64,000 nucleotides of DNA from assembly GCA_965232815.1 (NCBI GenBank), contig OZ247427.1, positions 1,798,001 to 1,862,000 on the forward strand, given 5' to 3'. Origin of the DNA: Bin87 sp026710825 (GTDB lineage: Bacteria; Chloroflexota; Dehalococcoidia; Lucifugimonadales; UBA3495). Shown in pieces: positions 8,207 through 16,259 of this stretch (its first letter is position 1; the number at the start of each line of letters is the position of its first letter). The position numbers and the translations under genes are program-made. The notes below the pieces were generated by a model that did no database searches, was not told the DNA's origin, and worked only from the letters and a program-made list of their open reading frames with translations.

Positions 8207-8722
8207 TCAACCCCGCACCGTCGCATACAGCCATTCGTCTATCGTCTGCCCATCCTTGGTGATGCTCTTGCGCAATCGCCCTTCGTATTCGTAGCCGGCC
8301 TTTTCCAGTACCCGCGCCGAGGCCGGATTCCACTCGTAAACGTTGGCGTCTATCCTCACCAAATCGAATTCCGCAAAGGCGAACTCGGTGAACGCCTGCA
8401 GCGCACGGGTGGCGATTCCCATGCCCCAGTACGGTTCCCCCAGCCAATATCCCACGTTGGCCGAACGTCGATGGACATCACGGCGCAGTTCCAGCCCGAT
8501 GCCGCCGATGGCTTCCTTGGCGGAGGCGATGGCAAAGTTGGTCTCCGGCGTCTGTGCGGCGGCTAGATCGATCCAAACCTCGGCATGACGAACTCGGTAC
8601 GGATGCGGAAAGCGGTCTCGCAGGTTGCGCCATACCTTCCGGTTATTGGCGTGCCTCGCCACCGATTCAGCATCTTCGGGCCGGAAGCTCCTGATCTGCC
8701 ACTCGCCGAATTCTATTCCCAT
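8207..8722 (-). CDS. GNAT-family N-acetyltransferase, tandem copy 1
   Basis: A 171-residue RimJ/RimL-type acetyltransferase. Key blocks are VGYWLGEPYWGMGIATRALQ (acetyl-CoA binding) and VYEWNPASARVLEKAGYEYE. GAGG lies 8 bp before ATG 8722. It has the same length as and close similarity to the next gene at 8858-9373, so the two are tandem duplicates. The acceptor is unknown; small-molecule or protein N-terminal acetylation are the usual options. Confidence 0.88.
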   Translation of the reverse strand: MGIEFGEWQIRSFRPEDAESVARHANNRKVWRNLRDRFPHPYRVRHAEVWIDLAAAQTPETNFAIASAKEAIGGIGLELRRDVHRRSANVGYWLGEPYWGMGIATRALQAFTEFAFAEFDLVRIDANVYEWNPASARVLEKAGYEYEGRLRKSITKDGQTIDEWLYATVRG

Positions 8723-8857
8723 GAGTCAAACCTCAATGCAAATGGCAACGACCCGCCGCTGCTCCATCTTTGCTCTATTTTACAGGCCAGTGATACAGGC
8801 GGCTGATCCCTCACTCCGATTTGCCCCCGCCGCGGTCGCGCCTCAGGGGATGGGACC

Positions 8858-9373
8858 CTATTCCCGCACTATGGCGTACAGCCATTGGTCCAGTATCTCA
8901 CCATCCTTGATGACGCTCTTGCGCAGGCAACCCTCGTACTCGTAACCCGCTTTCTCCAGCACACGTGCCGATGCGGGATTCCACTCCATCACGGTGGCGA
9001 ACAATCTGACCAGGTCCAATTCCGTGAAGGCGTAATCGGTCAACGCCTGCAACACCCCGGTGGCGATGCCCCGATTCCAGAACGGCTCTCCCAGCCAATA
9101 GCCGACTTCGGCGGAGATGCGCGCCACGTCGTCCTGCGGCAACATGCCGATACACCCAATGGCCTCGTCCGCCGATGCGATGGCGAAAATTGTTTCAGGC
9201 TCCTGTTCCAACGCAAACTGGATCCATTCCTCCGCGTCCGCGATGCCATACGGAAACGGGTGGCGGTCCCAAAGGTTGCGCCACACCGCCCGGTTGTTCC
9301 CATACTTGGCCAAAGCCGGCGCATCTCCCGGCTCAAAGCTCCGCACTTGCCACCCACCGAACTCTATCCGCAT
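8858..9373 (-). CDS. GNAT-family N-acetyltransferase, tandem copy 2
   Basis: A 171-residue paralogue of the previous GNAT, sharing WQVRSFEPGDA, YGNNRAVWRNLWDR, GYWLGEPFWNRGIATGVLQ and WNPASARVLEKAGYEYEG. The start taken is ATG 9373 (MRIEFGG), giving the same length as copy 1; a TTG six bases upstream is possible. Differences cluster in the N-terminal half around the presumed acceptor pocket (AEEWIQFALEQEPET versus AEVWIDLAAAQTPET), so the copies may differ in substrate. Confidence 0.88.
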   Translation of the reverse strand: MRIEFGGWQVRSFEPGDAPALAKYGNNRAVWRNLWDRHPFPYGIADAEEWIQFALEQEPETIFAIASADEAIGCIGMLPQDDVARISAEVGYWLGEPFWNRGIATGVLQALTDYAFTELDLVRLFATVMEWNPASARVLEKAGYEYEGCLRKSVIKDGEILDQWLYAIVRE

Positions 9374-9392
9374 GATCAAAACCCCGAATAAA

Positions 9393-9420
9393 AGGGGGGC
9401 GATGCACCATCGCCCCCTAC
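9393..9420. repeat. GTAGGGGCG-type palindrome, copy 2
   Basis: An imperfect palindrome between a GNAT gene and the T5orf172 gene. On the minus strand it reads GTAGGGGGCGATG, then a short centre, then CATCGCCCCCC. It has an extra G in the arm and an ATG/CAT core unlike copy 1. Confidence 0.8.
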
Positions 9421-9443
9421 CATAAAGAGGTCATTCTGATACC

Positions 9444-10124
9444 TCATGTGTCTGCGGAAACCTGCTCAAGATACTCATCACGCCATTCGTCTAAAGTTTT
9501 GTTTTGATGAAGCCAGTAGGGCCCTACTTGAGCATAATTTACCTTCCAGCCTTTTAGCTTCGCTGTCAATCTAGAGAGAGCATGTTCTTCGCCATCGTAT
9601 TCGACACGTAGGTTGTCTGCGACTACCTGACACTCTATGTCCGGGTTGTCGGCCCATTGCAGAAACTCGCCAGGTGAAATTTGTGCCATTGAGAATTTAA
9701 ACGAAGGGGTTTTCACTGGCTTTTCGGGCTCGAATGACTCCGAATCGATGTCGGTGCTAGATGAATCTGGGGTAACGTCTTGAATCTCGAGCAATTTCAG
9801 GAACGCTTTGATCCTGAACGGAGGGATTCCTTCTAGAAATTCGCGATTAGCCCGGACACGGTTTTCTCCGAATCCCGTCAATAGGGCAGTTTCCACGGCC
9901 TCATAATTTTCAACCACGGCTGCATATTCGCAGTTGAAAGCGCGGGGAACGCCGGTAGTATCCAATTGCCTCATACGGTCCTGAACATCTTTGGCAGAAT
10001 CACCTGATGTTTTTCCGATTTTAATGTAATTTTCCATCGCCGGGTTGCTCAAGACATATACGATGCCGGAATTCTTAGGTGCTTGAATCGGATACGGAAC
10101 CTGCCCTTGTTCACTATCGACCAT
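9444..10124 (-). CDS. T5orf172 / GIY-YIG-superfamily nuclease-like protein
   Basis: A 226-residue protein. Residues ~18-100 match T5orf172 (GIVYVLSNPAMENYIKIGKT, then RMRQLDTTGVP and EFLEGIPPFRI), a GIY-YIG-superfamily domain common in phage and restriction-linked proteins. A variable acidic linker follows, then a ~75-residue C-terminal module (EYDGEEHALSRLTAKLKGW, PYWLHQNKTLDEWRDEYL) like those at the ends of restriction-associated proteins. Base composition is clearly more AT-rich than both flanks, suggesting recent transfer. The role is probably DNA interaction or cleavage in defence or mobility; it is unproven. Confidence 0.78.
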   Translation of the reverse strand: MVDSEQGQVPYPIQAPKNSGIVYVLSNPAMENYIKIGKTSGDSAKDVQDRMRQLDTTGVPRAFNCEYAAVVENYEAVETALLTGFGENRVRANREFLEGIPPFRIKAFLKLLEIQDVTPDSSSTDIDSESFEPEKPVKTPSFKFSMAQISPGEFLQWADNPDIECQVVADNLRVEYDGEEHALSRLTAKLKGWKVNYAQVGPYWLHQNKTLDEWRDEYLEQVSADT

Positions 10125-10241
10125 TGACGATTGCCTTTTGGTTTGTGCGCTGACGGTTACCGGCGGCCCTCATTTGGGAGGGGTTGCTGGCCTAGCATCG
10201 CGCGCCAAACCCGCAACCCATTTTGTCGCGCTAAGGCGGCC

Positions 10242-12518
10242 TTACCCGCCGTTCCACTCCGCTTCCAGCACGCTCCCCGGCGTGATGGGCAGCGAGGTCA
10301 TGCGTTTGCCCGTCGCCTGCTCCACCGCGTTGGCTATGGCTGCCAGCGGAGGCACGATGGGAACCTCGCCTACGCCGCGTACGCCGTAGGGATGCCCGGG
10401 GTTCGCGACCTCCACGATCACCGTGTCGATCATCGGCAGGTCCAGCGACGTCGGCATCCGGTAGTCCAGGAAGCTGGAGTTCATCATCTGGCCGTTGTTG
10501 CCGAAGTAGTACTCCTCGTTCAGCGCCCAGCCGATGCCCTGCACCGCGCCGCCCTGGATCTGGCCCTCCACGTAGCTGGGATGGACAGCCTTGCCGGCGT
10601 CCTGGATGGCCGTGTAGCGCAGGATCTCCGTCTTGCCGGTGTCGGGATCAACCTCAACGTCCACCACGTGCACTCCGAACGAATTGCCCTCGCCCGTCGG
10701 GTCCAGGCTGGCCGTGCCGGTGATGCCGCCCCCGGTGGTGTAAAGCTGCCGCGCCAGTTCCTTGAACGTGAAGCTCAGCTCTTCAGACTTGTGACTGATG
10801 ACTCCGGAATCGTACTCCACGTCCTCAGCCGGCACGTCCCAAATCGATGCCGCCCGCTCCACCATCTGCGTCTTGATGTCCTCGGAGGCCAGGATGGCTG
10901 CCCAGCCCGTCGCAAAGGTCGTGCGGCTACCGCCGGTAACCATGGTGAACCCGATGGAATCGGTATCCACCACCTGCGGCTTGATCTCGTCGTAGCCGAT
11001 GCCCAGCGTCTCGGCGGCCTGCTGCGCGATGGATGCCCGCGACCCGCCGATGTCCACCGAACCCTCGATCAGGTTCACGGTACCGTCGGGATTCACCGTC
11101 ATGTTGACGCTGGAGTGGAATCCGCGATTCATCCAGAAGCCGGCGGCGATACCCCGGCCCCGGTTGGCCCCGCTCAGCGGGGTGCGGTAGTGATCGTGGT
11201 TCCGCGCCGCTTCCAGGCATTCCACCAAACCGATCTTCTGGAACACCGGTCCTTCGACCTTGCGCGATCCTTCCGTGACCGCGTTGTTCAGGCGGAACTC
11301 CACTGGGTCCACACCCAGCTTCTGGGCTACCTCGTCCACCACCTGTTCCACGCCGAACGCAGCCTGTGGCGAGCCGGGCGCGCGGTACGCTGAGGTTTTG
11401 GGCTTGTTGACCATCACGTCGTAGCCTTCCACCGCGCCGTTTTCCAGTTCGTAGCAGGCGAAGGCGCACGTCGCGCCCTGCATCACCGGCGAGCCGGGAT
11501 AGGCTCCGGCCTCAAAAGCCAACTCAATCTCCGCGGCGGTGATCTTGCCGGCCCGGTTGGCGCCCATCTTGACGCGCATCCAGCTTCCCGGTGCGGGCCC
11601 GCTGCCTTCGAATACCTCGGTGCGGCTCATCAAAACCTTCACCGGAGCGCCGGCCTTCCGCGACAGCAGCGCCGCCACCGGCTCCAGGTAGAACGAAACC
11701 TTGCCGCCGAATCCGCCGCCGATCTCCATGGGCGTAACCCGCACGTCGGACACGTCCACCCGCAGCACGTCGGCGGTGTTGGCCCGGACCACGAACGCGC
11801 CCTGCGTGCTGCACCAGACGTTGATCTGCCCGTCAGCTCGCCAGTGCGCCGTGGCGTTGTGCGGCTCGATGTAACCCTGGTGCACCGAGGCGGTGGTGAA
11901 CTCGCGCTCGACGATGACGTCGGCCTGCGCGAAACCCGCCGCGGCGTCGCCCTTCTCAAACTTCATGTAGGACGCCACGTTGCTGGGCTTCTCCGAAACC
12001 TCGCCCATCGCCGACGTGTGGACCAGATCGTCGTGCAGCAGCGGAGCGCCGTCCTGCATGGCAGCCCGCACGTCGATTACGGGCTCAAGCACCTCGTAGT
12101 CAACCTCGATCAACGCCAGCGCGGCCTCGGCGATGTGCGCGTTGTCGGCAGCGACGGCCGCAATGGCATGGCCTCGGTACAGCGCCTTGTTGCTCGCCAG
12201 GAAGTTGTCGCTCAGGAACTTGAAGCGGTTGTAGTCGCCGCCCAGTTCGTCCTTGCTCATGGACGCGAAGGGCAGGTCGGCCGCGGTTATCACGGCGCGC
12301 ACGCCGGCCAGCGCCTCCGCCTTGCTGGTGTCGACCGAGCGGATGCGCGCATGGGCGTGGGGGCTGCGCAGCACCCGCCCCTGCAGCAGACCCGTCAGGT
12401 TCAGGTCGGCCCCGTATTGCGCGCGACCCGTCACCTTGTCCACGCCATCCGGACGCACCGGACGCTTGCCAACTACGTCGTACTCAACTTCCGATAGCAC
12501 CTGATTCGCTGTCGTCAC
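10242..12518 (-). CDS. Xanthine dehydrogenase-family molybdopterin-binding subunit
   Basis: The 758-residue large catalytic subunit of a molybdenum hydroxylase, binding molybdopterin cytosine dinucleotide and hydroxylating an aldehyde or N-heterocycle. GTG 12518 has AGAGGTGAG upstream. Visible motifs are IGGGFGGK near the Mo site, AYRAPGSPQA, and the catalytic-glutamate region VRGVGEVPIVPPLAAIANAV near the C terminus. The active loop AYRAPG differs from the AYRCSFR loop of aerobic CO dehydrogenase, so this is not a form I CoxL. It is last in a FAD / 2Fe-2S / Mo operon, 109 bp after the small subunit with a palindrome in the gap. Confidence 0.93.
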   Translation of the reverse strand: MTTANQVLSEVEYDVVGKRPVRPDGVDKVTGRAQYGADLNLTGLLQGRVLRSPHAHARIRSVDTSKAEALAGVRAVITAADLPFASMSKDELGGDYNRFKFLSDNFLASNKALYRGHAIAAVAADNAHIAEAALALIEVDYEVLEPVIDVRAAMQDGAPLLHDDLVHTSAMGEVSEKPSNVASYMKFEKGDAAAGFAQADVIVEREFTTASVHQGYIEPHNATAHWRADGQINVWCSTQGAFVVRANTADVLRVDVSDVRVTPMEIGGGFGGKVSFYLEPVAALLSRKAGAPVKVLMSRTEVFEGSGPAPGSWMRVKMGANRAGKITAAEIELAFEAGAYPGSPVMQGATCAFACYELENGAVEGYDVMVNKPKTSAYRAPGSPQAAFGVEQVVDEVAQKLGVDPVEFRLNNAVTEGSRKVEGPVFQKIGLVECLEAARNHDHYRTPLSGANRGRGIAAGFWMNRGFHSSVNMTVNPDGTVNLIEGSVDIGGSRASIAQQAAETLGIGYDEIKPQVVDTDSIGFTMVTGGSRTTFATGWAAILASEDIKTQMVERAASIWDVPAEDVEYDSGVISHKSEELSFTFKELARQLYTTGGGITGTASLDPTGEGNSFGVHVVDVEVDPDTGKTEILRYTAIQDAGKAVHPSYVEGQIQGGAVQGIGWALNEEYYFGNNGQMMNSSFLDYRMPTSLDLPMIDTVIVEVANPGHPYGVRGVGEVPIVPPLAAIANAVEQATGKRMTSLPITPGSVLEAEWNGG

Positions 12519-12540
12519 TTTGTCTCACCTCTTTAGCAGT

Positions 12541-12568
12541 GTAGGGGCGAATGATTATTCGCCCCTAC
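12541..12568. repeat. GTAGGGGCG-type palindrome, copy 3
   Basis: A 28-bp palindrome (GTAGGGGCGAATGA, TTATTCGCCCCTAC, one central mismatch) inside the xanthine dehydrogenase-type operon, between the 2Fe-2S and molybdenum subunit genes. It could attenuate transcription or stabilise the upstream mRNA. Confidence 0.9.
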
Positions 12569-12627
12569 GTTTGGAACATATCCTTATGCCGACGTTTTTG
12601 TGCGCCCGTCGGCAGCGGAGCGAATGG

Positions 12628-13107
12628 CTAGCCCGCTCGCATGCGCTCCCCGGCGTCCAGCACGGCGCGGACGATCTTGTCGTAGCCGGTGCAGCGGCAC
12701 AGATTGCCGGCCAGCCAGTGGCGAATCCGCGCCTCGTCGGCGTCGGGTTCGGCCTCCAGGAGGGCCTTGGTGGCCACGATAAAGCCCGGCGTGCAGATTC
12801 CGCACTGAAGGGCTGCGTTCTCAAGGAACGATTGCTGAATTGGGTGCAACCCCTCGGCAGAGGCCACGCCTTCGATGGTGTTGACCTCGGCGCCCTGGGC
12901 CTCAACACCCAGCACCAGGCACGAACAGACGATGCGCCCGTCCATGTTCACCGTGCAGGCTCCGCAGTTGCCGTCGTTGCAGCCCTCTTTGGAGCCGGTC
13001 ATGCCGACGACGTCGCGCAGACACTCCAGCAGGCTCTGGCGCGGCTCACAGAGAAAGTCGGTCTGGTTGCCGTTGATGGTAGTCGTTACGTGGACAAGTC
13101 CGGGCAT
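12628..13107 (-). CDS. 2Fe-2S subunit of xanthine dehydrogenase-type enzyme
   Basis: A 159-residue small subunit carrying two 2Fe-2S clusters that pass electrons from Mo to FAD. The plant-ferredoxin-like N-terminal domain has CRDVVGMTGSKEGCNDGNCG and a fourth cysteine in VCSCLVLG. The C-terminal helical domain has CGICTPGFIVA and CRCTGYDKI. ATG 13107 follows GGAGG and lies 2 bp after the FAD-subunit stop. The length and motif order are normal for the family. Confidence 0.95.
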   Translation of the reverse strand: MPGLVHVTTTINGNQTDFLCEPRQSLLECLRDVVGMTGSKEGCNDGNCGACTVNMDGRIVCSCLVLGVEAQGAEVNTIEGVASAEGLHPIQQSFLENAALQCGICTPGFIVATKALLEAEPDADEARIRHWLAGNLCRCTGYDKIVRAVLDAGERMRAG

Positions 13108-13109
13108 AT

Positions 13110-13985
13110 TTATTCCTCCCCTCGGGCGCGCCGGATGGCGATGTTCAGTGTGCGGCGGGTCAGCACGTCCACCAGGTGATGACGCTGGCGGATGGTGCCG
13201 CGCATGTCGGTAATCGGCGTGGCGGCTTCGCTGGCCAACCGGCCCGCTTCAGCAATCGCGTCGTCCGAAACGGCCTTCCCCGCGAGGCTGTCGCCGGCGG
13301 CCGTGGCCAGGATCGGCGTCGGTCCCACCGATGCCAGCGCGATGCGCGCCGACTGGATGGTCTGTCCGGAGGCGTCAAGCTGCACCGTGGAGGAGACGCC
13401 GGCCACGGCGATGTCCATCTCGTTGCGCGGGATGAACCGCAGGTAGGCCGTGCCGGAGTTTGCTGCCGGCGCCGGTAGCTGGATCGCCACCAGGAGTTCG
13501 CCGTTTTCCAGCGCATTCCGACCCGGGCCGGTGCAGAAGTTTTCCGCCGGCATGGTCCGCCAGCCGTTTGGTCCGTTGATATGTGCTTCGCCGCCCAGCG
13601 TGATCACCGGCGGGATGGTGTCTCCCGACGGCGCGGCGTTGCACAGGTTCCCGCCGACGGTCGCGCGGCCCTGGATCTGGATGCTGCCGATCATGCCGGC
13701 GGCGTCGATCAGTCCGGGATACGCAGCGGCGACCGCGGAGTTCTGGTAGATCTGGTAGCACGCGACCGCCGCGCCGAGCTGCAATCCGTTATCGTTCAGA
13801 TTCAGCCCGTTCAGCTCGGGGATCTTCTTCGTGTCAAGCACGACGTCGGCCTCGCGTCGGCCTCCGCGTAGCTGGACCAGGACGTCCGTGCCGCCGGCCA
13901 GGGGCCGGGCGCGGTCGCCGTTGGCAGCCATGATGGACACGGCTTCGCTCAAGGATGTGGGGGCTTGGTAGTCAATTGCTCGCAT
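13110..13985 (-). CDS. FAD-binding subunit of xanthine dehydrogenase-type enzyme
   Basis: The 291-residue medium subunit with an FAD-binding PCMH-type domain (ARPLAGGTDVLVQLRGG, then ATVGGNLCNAAPSGDTIPP) and a C-terminal CO dehydrogenase flavoprotein-like domain. The start is ATG 13985, 6 bp after AGGAGG; the GTG two codons upstream falls in the ribosome site. It is first in the three-gene operon and is preceded by a sigma70-like promoter at 14006-14034. Confidence 0.93.
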   Translation of the reverse strand: MRAIDYQAPTSLSEAVSIMAANGDRARPLAGGTDVLVQLRGGRREADVVLDTKKIPELNGLNLNDNGLQLGAAVACYQIYQNSAVAAAYPGLIDAAGMIGSIQIQGRATVGGNLCNAAPSGDTIPPVITLGGEAHINGPNGWRTMPAENFCTGPGRNALENGELLVAIQLPAPAANSGTAYLRFIPRNEMDIAVAGVSSTVQLDASGQTIQSARIALASVGPTPILATAAGDSLAGKAVSDDAIAEAGRLASEAATPITDMRGTIRQRHHLVDVLTRRTLNIAIRRARGEE

Positions 13986-14005
13986 GGGCACCTCCTCCGG
14001 CGCAG

Positions 14006-14034
14006 ATTATAGCAATCAATAGCGGCCCTGTCAG
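14006..14034 (-). promoter_or_regulatory. Sigma70-like promoter of the molybdenum hydroxylase operon
   Basis: On the minus strand CTGACA (14034-14029) and TATAAT (14011-14006) are separated by 17 bp. The start codon of the FAD subunit lies ~20 bp beyond the -10, leaving room for the AGGAGG site. Confidence 0.75.
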
Positions 14035-14183
14035 TATGACAGCGCCCCGCAGAAAGGTGCGCGACGCGGTCCTCAAACTCGTCGGCGCAGCCAGTACTTC
14101 ACGGAACGGCGGTAATCATACCCGCATACCGCACCCGGCGCAAATGGGCGCGACGCCTGGGACCTCATGGCTCGGCCTGCCCG

Positions 14184-14774
14184 CTACCGCCTCATCATCC
14201 CTTCGAGCCGTTCCTTCAAGTCCGGCCACTCGCTGTCGATGATGCTGAAATAGACCGAATGCCGGTTCACCCCGTCCTTGGCAATGCGGTGGTTCCTCAG
14301 CACGCCCTCCTGCACGCCGCCGATCCGTTGGATTGCCCGTTGCGACCGCTCGTTGCGGTGGTCGGCCTTGAGGCACACCCGCAGCGCGTCGTGATCCTCA
14401 AAGGCGTGGCGCATCAGCAGGTATTTGCACTCCGTGTTCACGGCGGTGCGGCGGTATGGCGCTCCGTACCAGGTCATCCCGATTTCCACCGCCCGGTTGG
14501 GACGGTCAATGTCCGAGTAGCCCGTTGTTCCGATGGCCCGGTTGTCGCCCAGGTGAATCACCGCGAACTGCAACCGCGCCCCCGTTTCGTTGCGCCCCAT
14601 GCACATGTCCACCCATTCCCGAGTGTGCTCCAGGCTAGTGAACGGCCCCCCGGTGAGGTAGCGCCAGATGTCCTCTTCCTGGCCGAATTCGTACAGGCTT
14701 TCCGCGTGCTGCTGTCCAATGGGTTCCAGGCGCACGTTCTGGCCGCTCAGGATTATCGGTTGCGGGTCCATCAT
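14184..14774 (-). CDS. GNAT-family N-acetyltransferase next to HicB-GNAT fusion
   Basis: A 196-residue RimJ/RimL-type acetyltransferase. ATG 14774 follows GAGGTGA. Blocks: PIGQQHAESLYEFG, IGTTGYSDIDRPNRAVEIGM, then VCLKADHRNERSQRAIQRIG. It is a close paralogue of the acetyltransferase half of the gene just upstream; the paralogy starts at the methionine (MDPQPI versus MDAQPI), so this gene looks like the unfused parent or sister. It lies 40 bp after that gene and is likely co-transcribed. The acceptor is unknown. Confidence 0.88.
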   Translation of the reverse strand: MMDPQPIILSGQNVRLEPIGQQHAESLYEFGQEEDIWRYLTGGPFTSLEHTREWVDMCMGRNETGARLQFAVIHLGDNRAIGTTGYSDIDRPNRAVEIGMTWYGAPYRRTAVNTECKYLLMRHAFEDHDALRVCLKADHRNERSQRAIQRIGGVQEGVLRNHRIAKDGVNRHSVYFSIIDSEWPDLKERLEGMMRR

Positions 14775-14814
14775 GGCAATCACCTCAGCGTCAAATTGGA
14801 TTTGATATCGGAAC

Positions 14815-15663
14815 TTACGCAGCCAGCCTCTCCTCCAGCCGCGCTTTCACTCCCGGCCACTCGCTGTCGATGATGCTGTAGTACACCGAATGCCGGTTCG
14901 CTCCGTCCCACGCGATGCGATGGTTCCGCAGCACCCCATCACGCAAGGCTCCGATGCGTTCGATGGCCCGCTGTGACCGCTCGTTTCGGTGATCGGTCTT
15001 CAGGCAAACTCGCAATGCGCCCAGGTCATCAAACGCGTGACGCAGCATCAGGTACTTGCACTCCGTGTTGACGGCGGTGCGCTGGTAGTCCACGCCGTAC
15101 CAGGTCATGCCGATTTCCAGCGCCCGGTTGGGCCGGTCGATGTCCAGGTAGCCGGTAGACCCAATGGCCCGTTCCTCTGCCCCGTGCACCACCGCAAACT
15201 GGATATCCAAGCCCCTCTCGCGCCGGTCGATGCAACTCTCGATCCACGCTCGCGCGTCCTCCAGATCCTTGAAAGCCGGACGCGGCAGATACCGCCAGAT
15301 TGACTCGTCTTTCCCGACCTCGTATAGATCCATCGAGTGCTGCTGCCCGATGGGCTCCATCCGCACATGCTCGCCCACCAACACGATTGGCTGCGCATCC
15401 ATAATGTCAGTGTTGATCTCGGCGGCCAAACTCTGCAGTTTGCCGTAGAACGGCTTCGTCGGTTCGATCTTTTCCTCCTTGCACCGACTCAGATAAGCAT
15501 CCACCGAAATCTCAAACTCTTTCCTCAACTGCTTCACATCCGTGGCTTCAAACACAGTTGAAAATGCCGGACGCGCGTTGACCACCGTTCCATACAAGGC
15601 TTGCGTCGCGTCGTCATACGCGACGGCCGCGATGTAGCCCTTGTATTCCATCATGTTTTCCAT
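14815..15663 (-). CDS. HicB-like antitoxin domain fused to a GNAT acetyltransferase
   Basis: A 282-residue fusion. Residues ~6-75 are a HicB N-terminal (RNase H-like) domain: EYKGYIAAVAYDDATQALYG, FEISVDAYLSRCKEE and KPFYGKLQ. In ordinary HicB the GK(L/F) is followed by a DNA-binding ribbon-helix-helix or HTH. Here ~10 linker residues lead into a complete GNAT domain from ~88 (MDAQPIVLVGEHVRMEPIGQ) to the end, nearly parallel to the downstream free GNAT. So the acetyltransferase replaces the DNA-binding half. It lies 42 bp after a second hicB and hicA. Internal ATGs at residues 4 and 5 are alternative starts. Confidence 0.85.
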   Translation of the reverse strand: MENMMEYKGYIAAVAYDDATQALYGTVVNARPAFSTVFEATDVKQLRKEFEISVDAYLSRCKEEKIEPTKPFYGKLQSLAAEINTDIMDAQPIVLVGEHVRMEPIGQQHSMDLYEVGKDESIWRYLPRPAFKDLEDARAWIESCIDRRERGLDIQFAVVHGAEERAIGSTGYLDIDRPNRALEIGMTWYGVDYQRTAVNTECKYLMLRHAFDDLGALRVCLKTDHRNERSQRAIERIGALRDGVLRNHRIAWDGANRHSVYYSIIDSEWPGVKARLEERLAA

Positions 15664-15705
15664 CGTGGACTGACTCCGATATTGCGGAAGGTTTGAGCGA
15701 CGTCG

Positions 15706-15960
15706 CTATACGGCCAAAGCGTCATCTTCCTGCTTGCTTGCGTAGGGTAGTGGCGGCAGTGGCTCTACGCCATCCTCGGCGCACGATTCCAGGTACACGT
15801 CAACCGATATCTGAAACTCCCGGTACACGTCATACCCTTCCGGTAGCTCGAACGCGACTATGGGATACGGTTCGGTATTTGCGACAGACCCGCAGGTGAG
15901 TTTTGATTCGTCGTCGTATTCGAACTCCGCCACATACCCTTTGTACTGAATCGTCCTCAT
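15706..15960 (-). CDS. HicB-family antitoxin, short form
   Basis: An 84-residue HicB domain (YKGYVAEFEYDDESKL, REFQISVDVYLESCAEDG). It ends shortly after the conserved core at QEDDALAV, without the C-terminal DNA-binding segment of typical ~110-residue HicB proteins. It may therefore neutralise HicA without autoregulating, or rely on another protein for DNA binding. ATG 15960 overlaps the hicA stop as ATGA, the usual hicAB coupling. Confidence 0.82.
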   Translation of the reverse strand: MRTIQYKGYVAEFEYDDESKLTCGSVANTEPYPIVAFELPEGYDVYREFQISVDVYLESCAEDGVEPLPPLPYASKQEDDALAV

Positions 15961-16220
15961 GATCCCGCTCCGATTTGATCAAGAAATCTGGCGACTGTCT
16001 GTACTGATGAAGGCTTCAAATTCGGGCCCGGATGCGGCCGATGAACGACTACTCGGACTGAGCTGTTCCTGAGCAGTACTCGCGAACCCGCCCGTTCCGA
16101 AATCTCAACATCTAACGCCCTCATCAGAGAAACCACTTCAGACCACCGTATGTCCGATGGCGTCGGCCTGGTGAATATCCGCTCCAGCGTCCGCTGATGC
16201 CTCGACCGCAGCGTGCCCAT
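15957..16220 (-). CDS. HicA-family mRNA interferase toxin
   Basis: An 87-residue HicA: RSRHQRTLERIFTRPTPSDI, then WSEVVSLMRALDVEISERAG and the double-stranded-RNA-binding-type core ending VVVHRPHPGPN. In this subfamily the histidine in VHRPHP is the likely active residue, rather than the GSH seen in other HicA groups. It is first of four genes in the order hicA, hicB, hicB-GNAT, GNAT. Known HicA toxins cleave mRNA; activity here is inferred from family. Confidence 0.85.
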   Translation of the reverse strand: MGTLRSRHQRTLERIFTRPTPSDIRWSEVVSLMRALDVEISERAGSRVLLRNSSVRVVVHRPHPGPNLKPSSVQTVARFLDQIGAGS

Positions 16221-16259
16221 GATACCAAACGCCGCCCCGCCACCCGACGAACCCGATGC

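Noticed and set aside
10242..13985. Aerobic CO dehydrogenase (coxMSL).
   Set aside because: The gene order fits, but the large-subunit loop reads AYRAPG rather than the AYRCSFR typical of form I CoxL.
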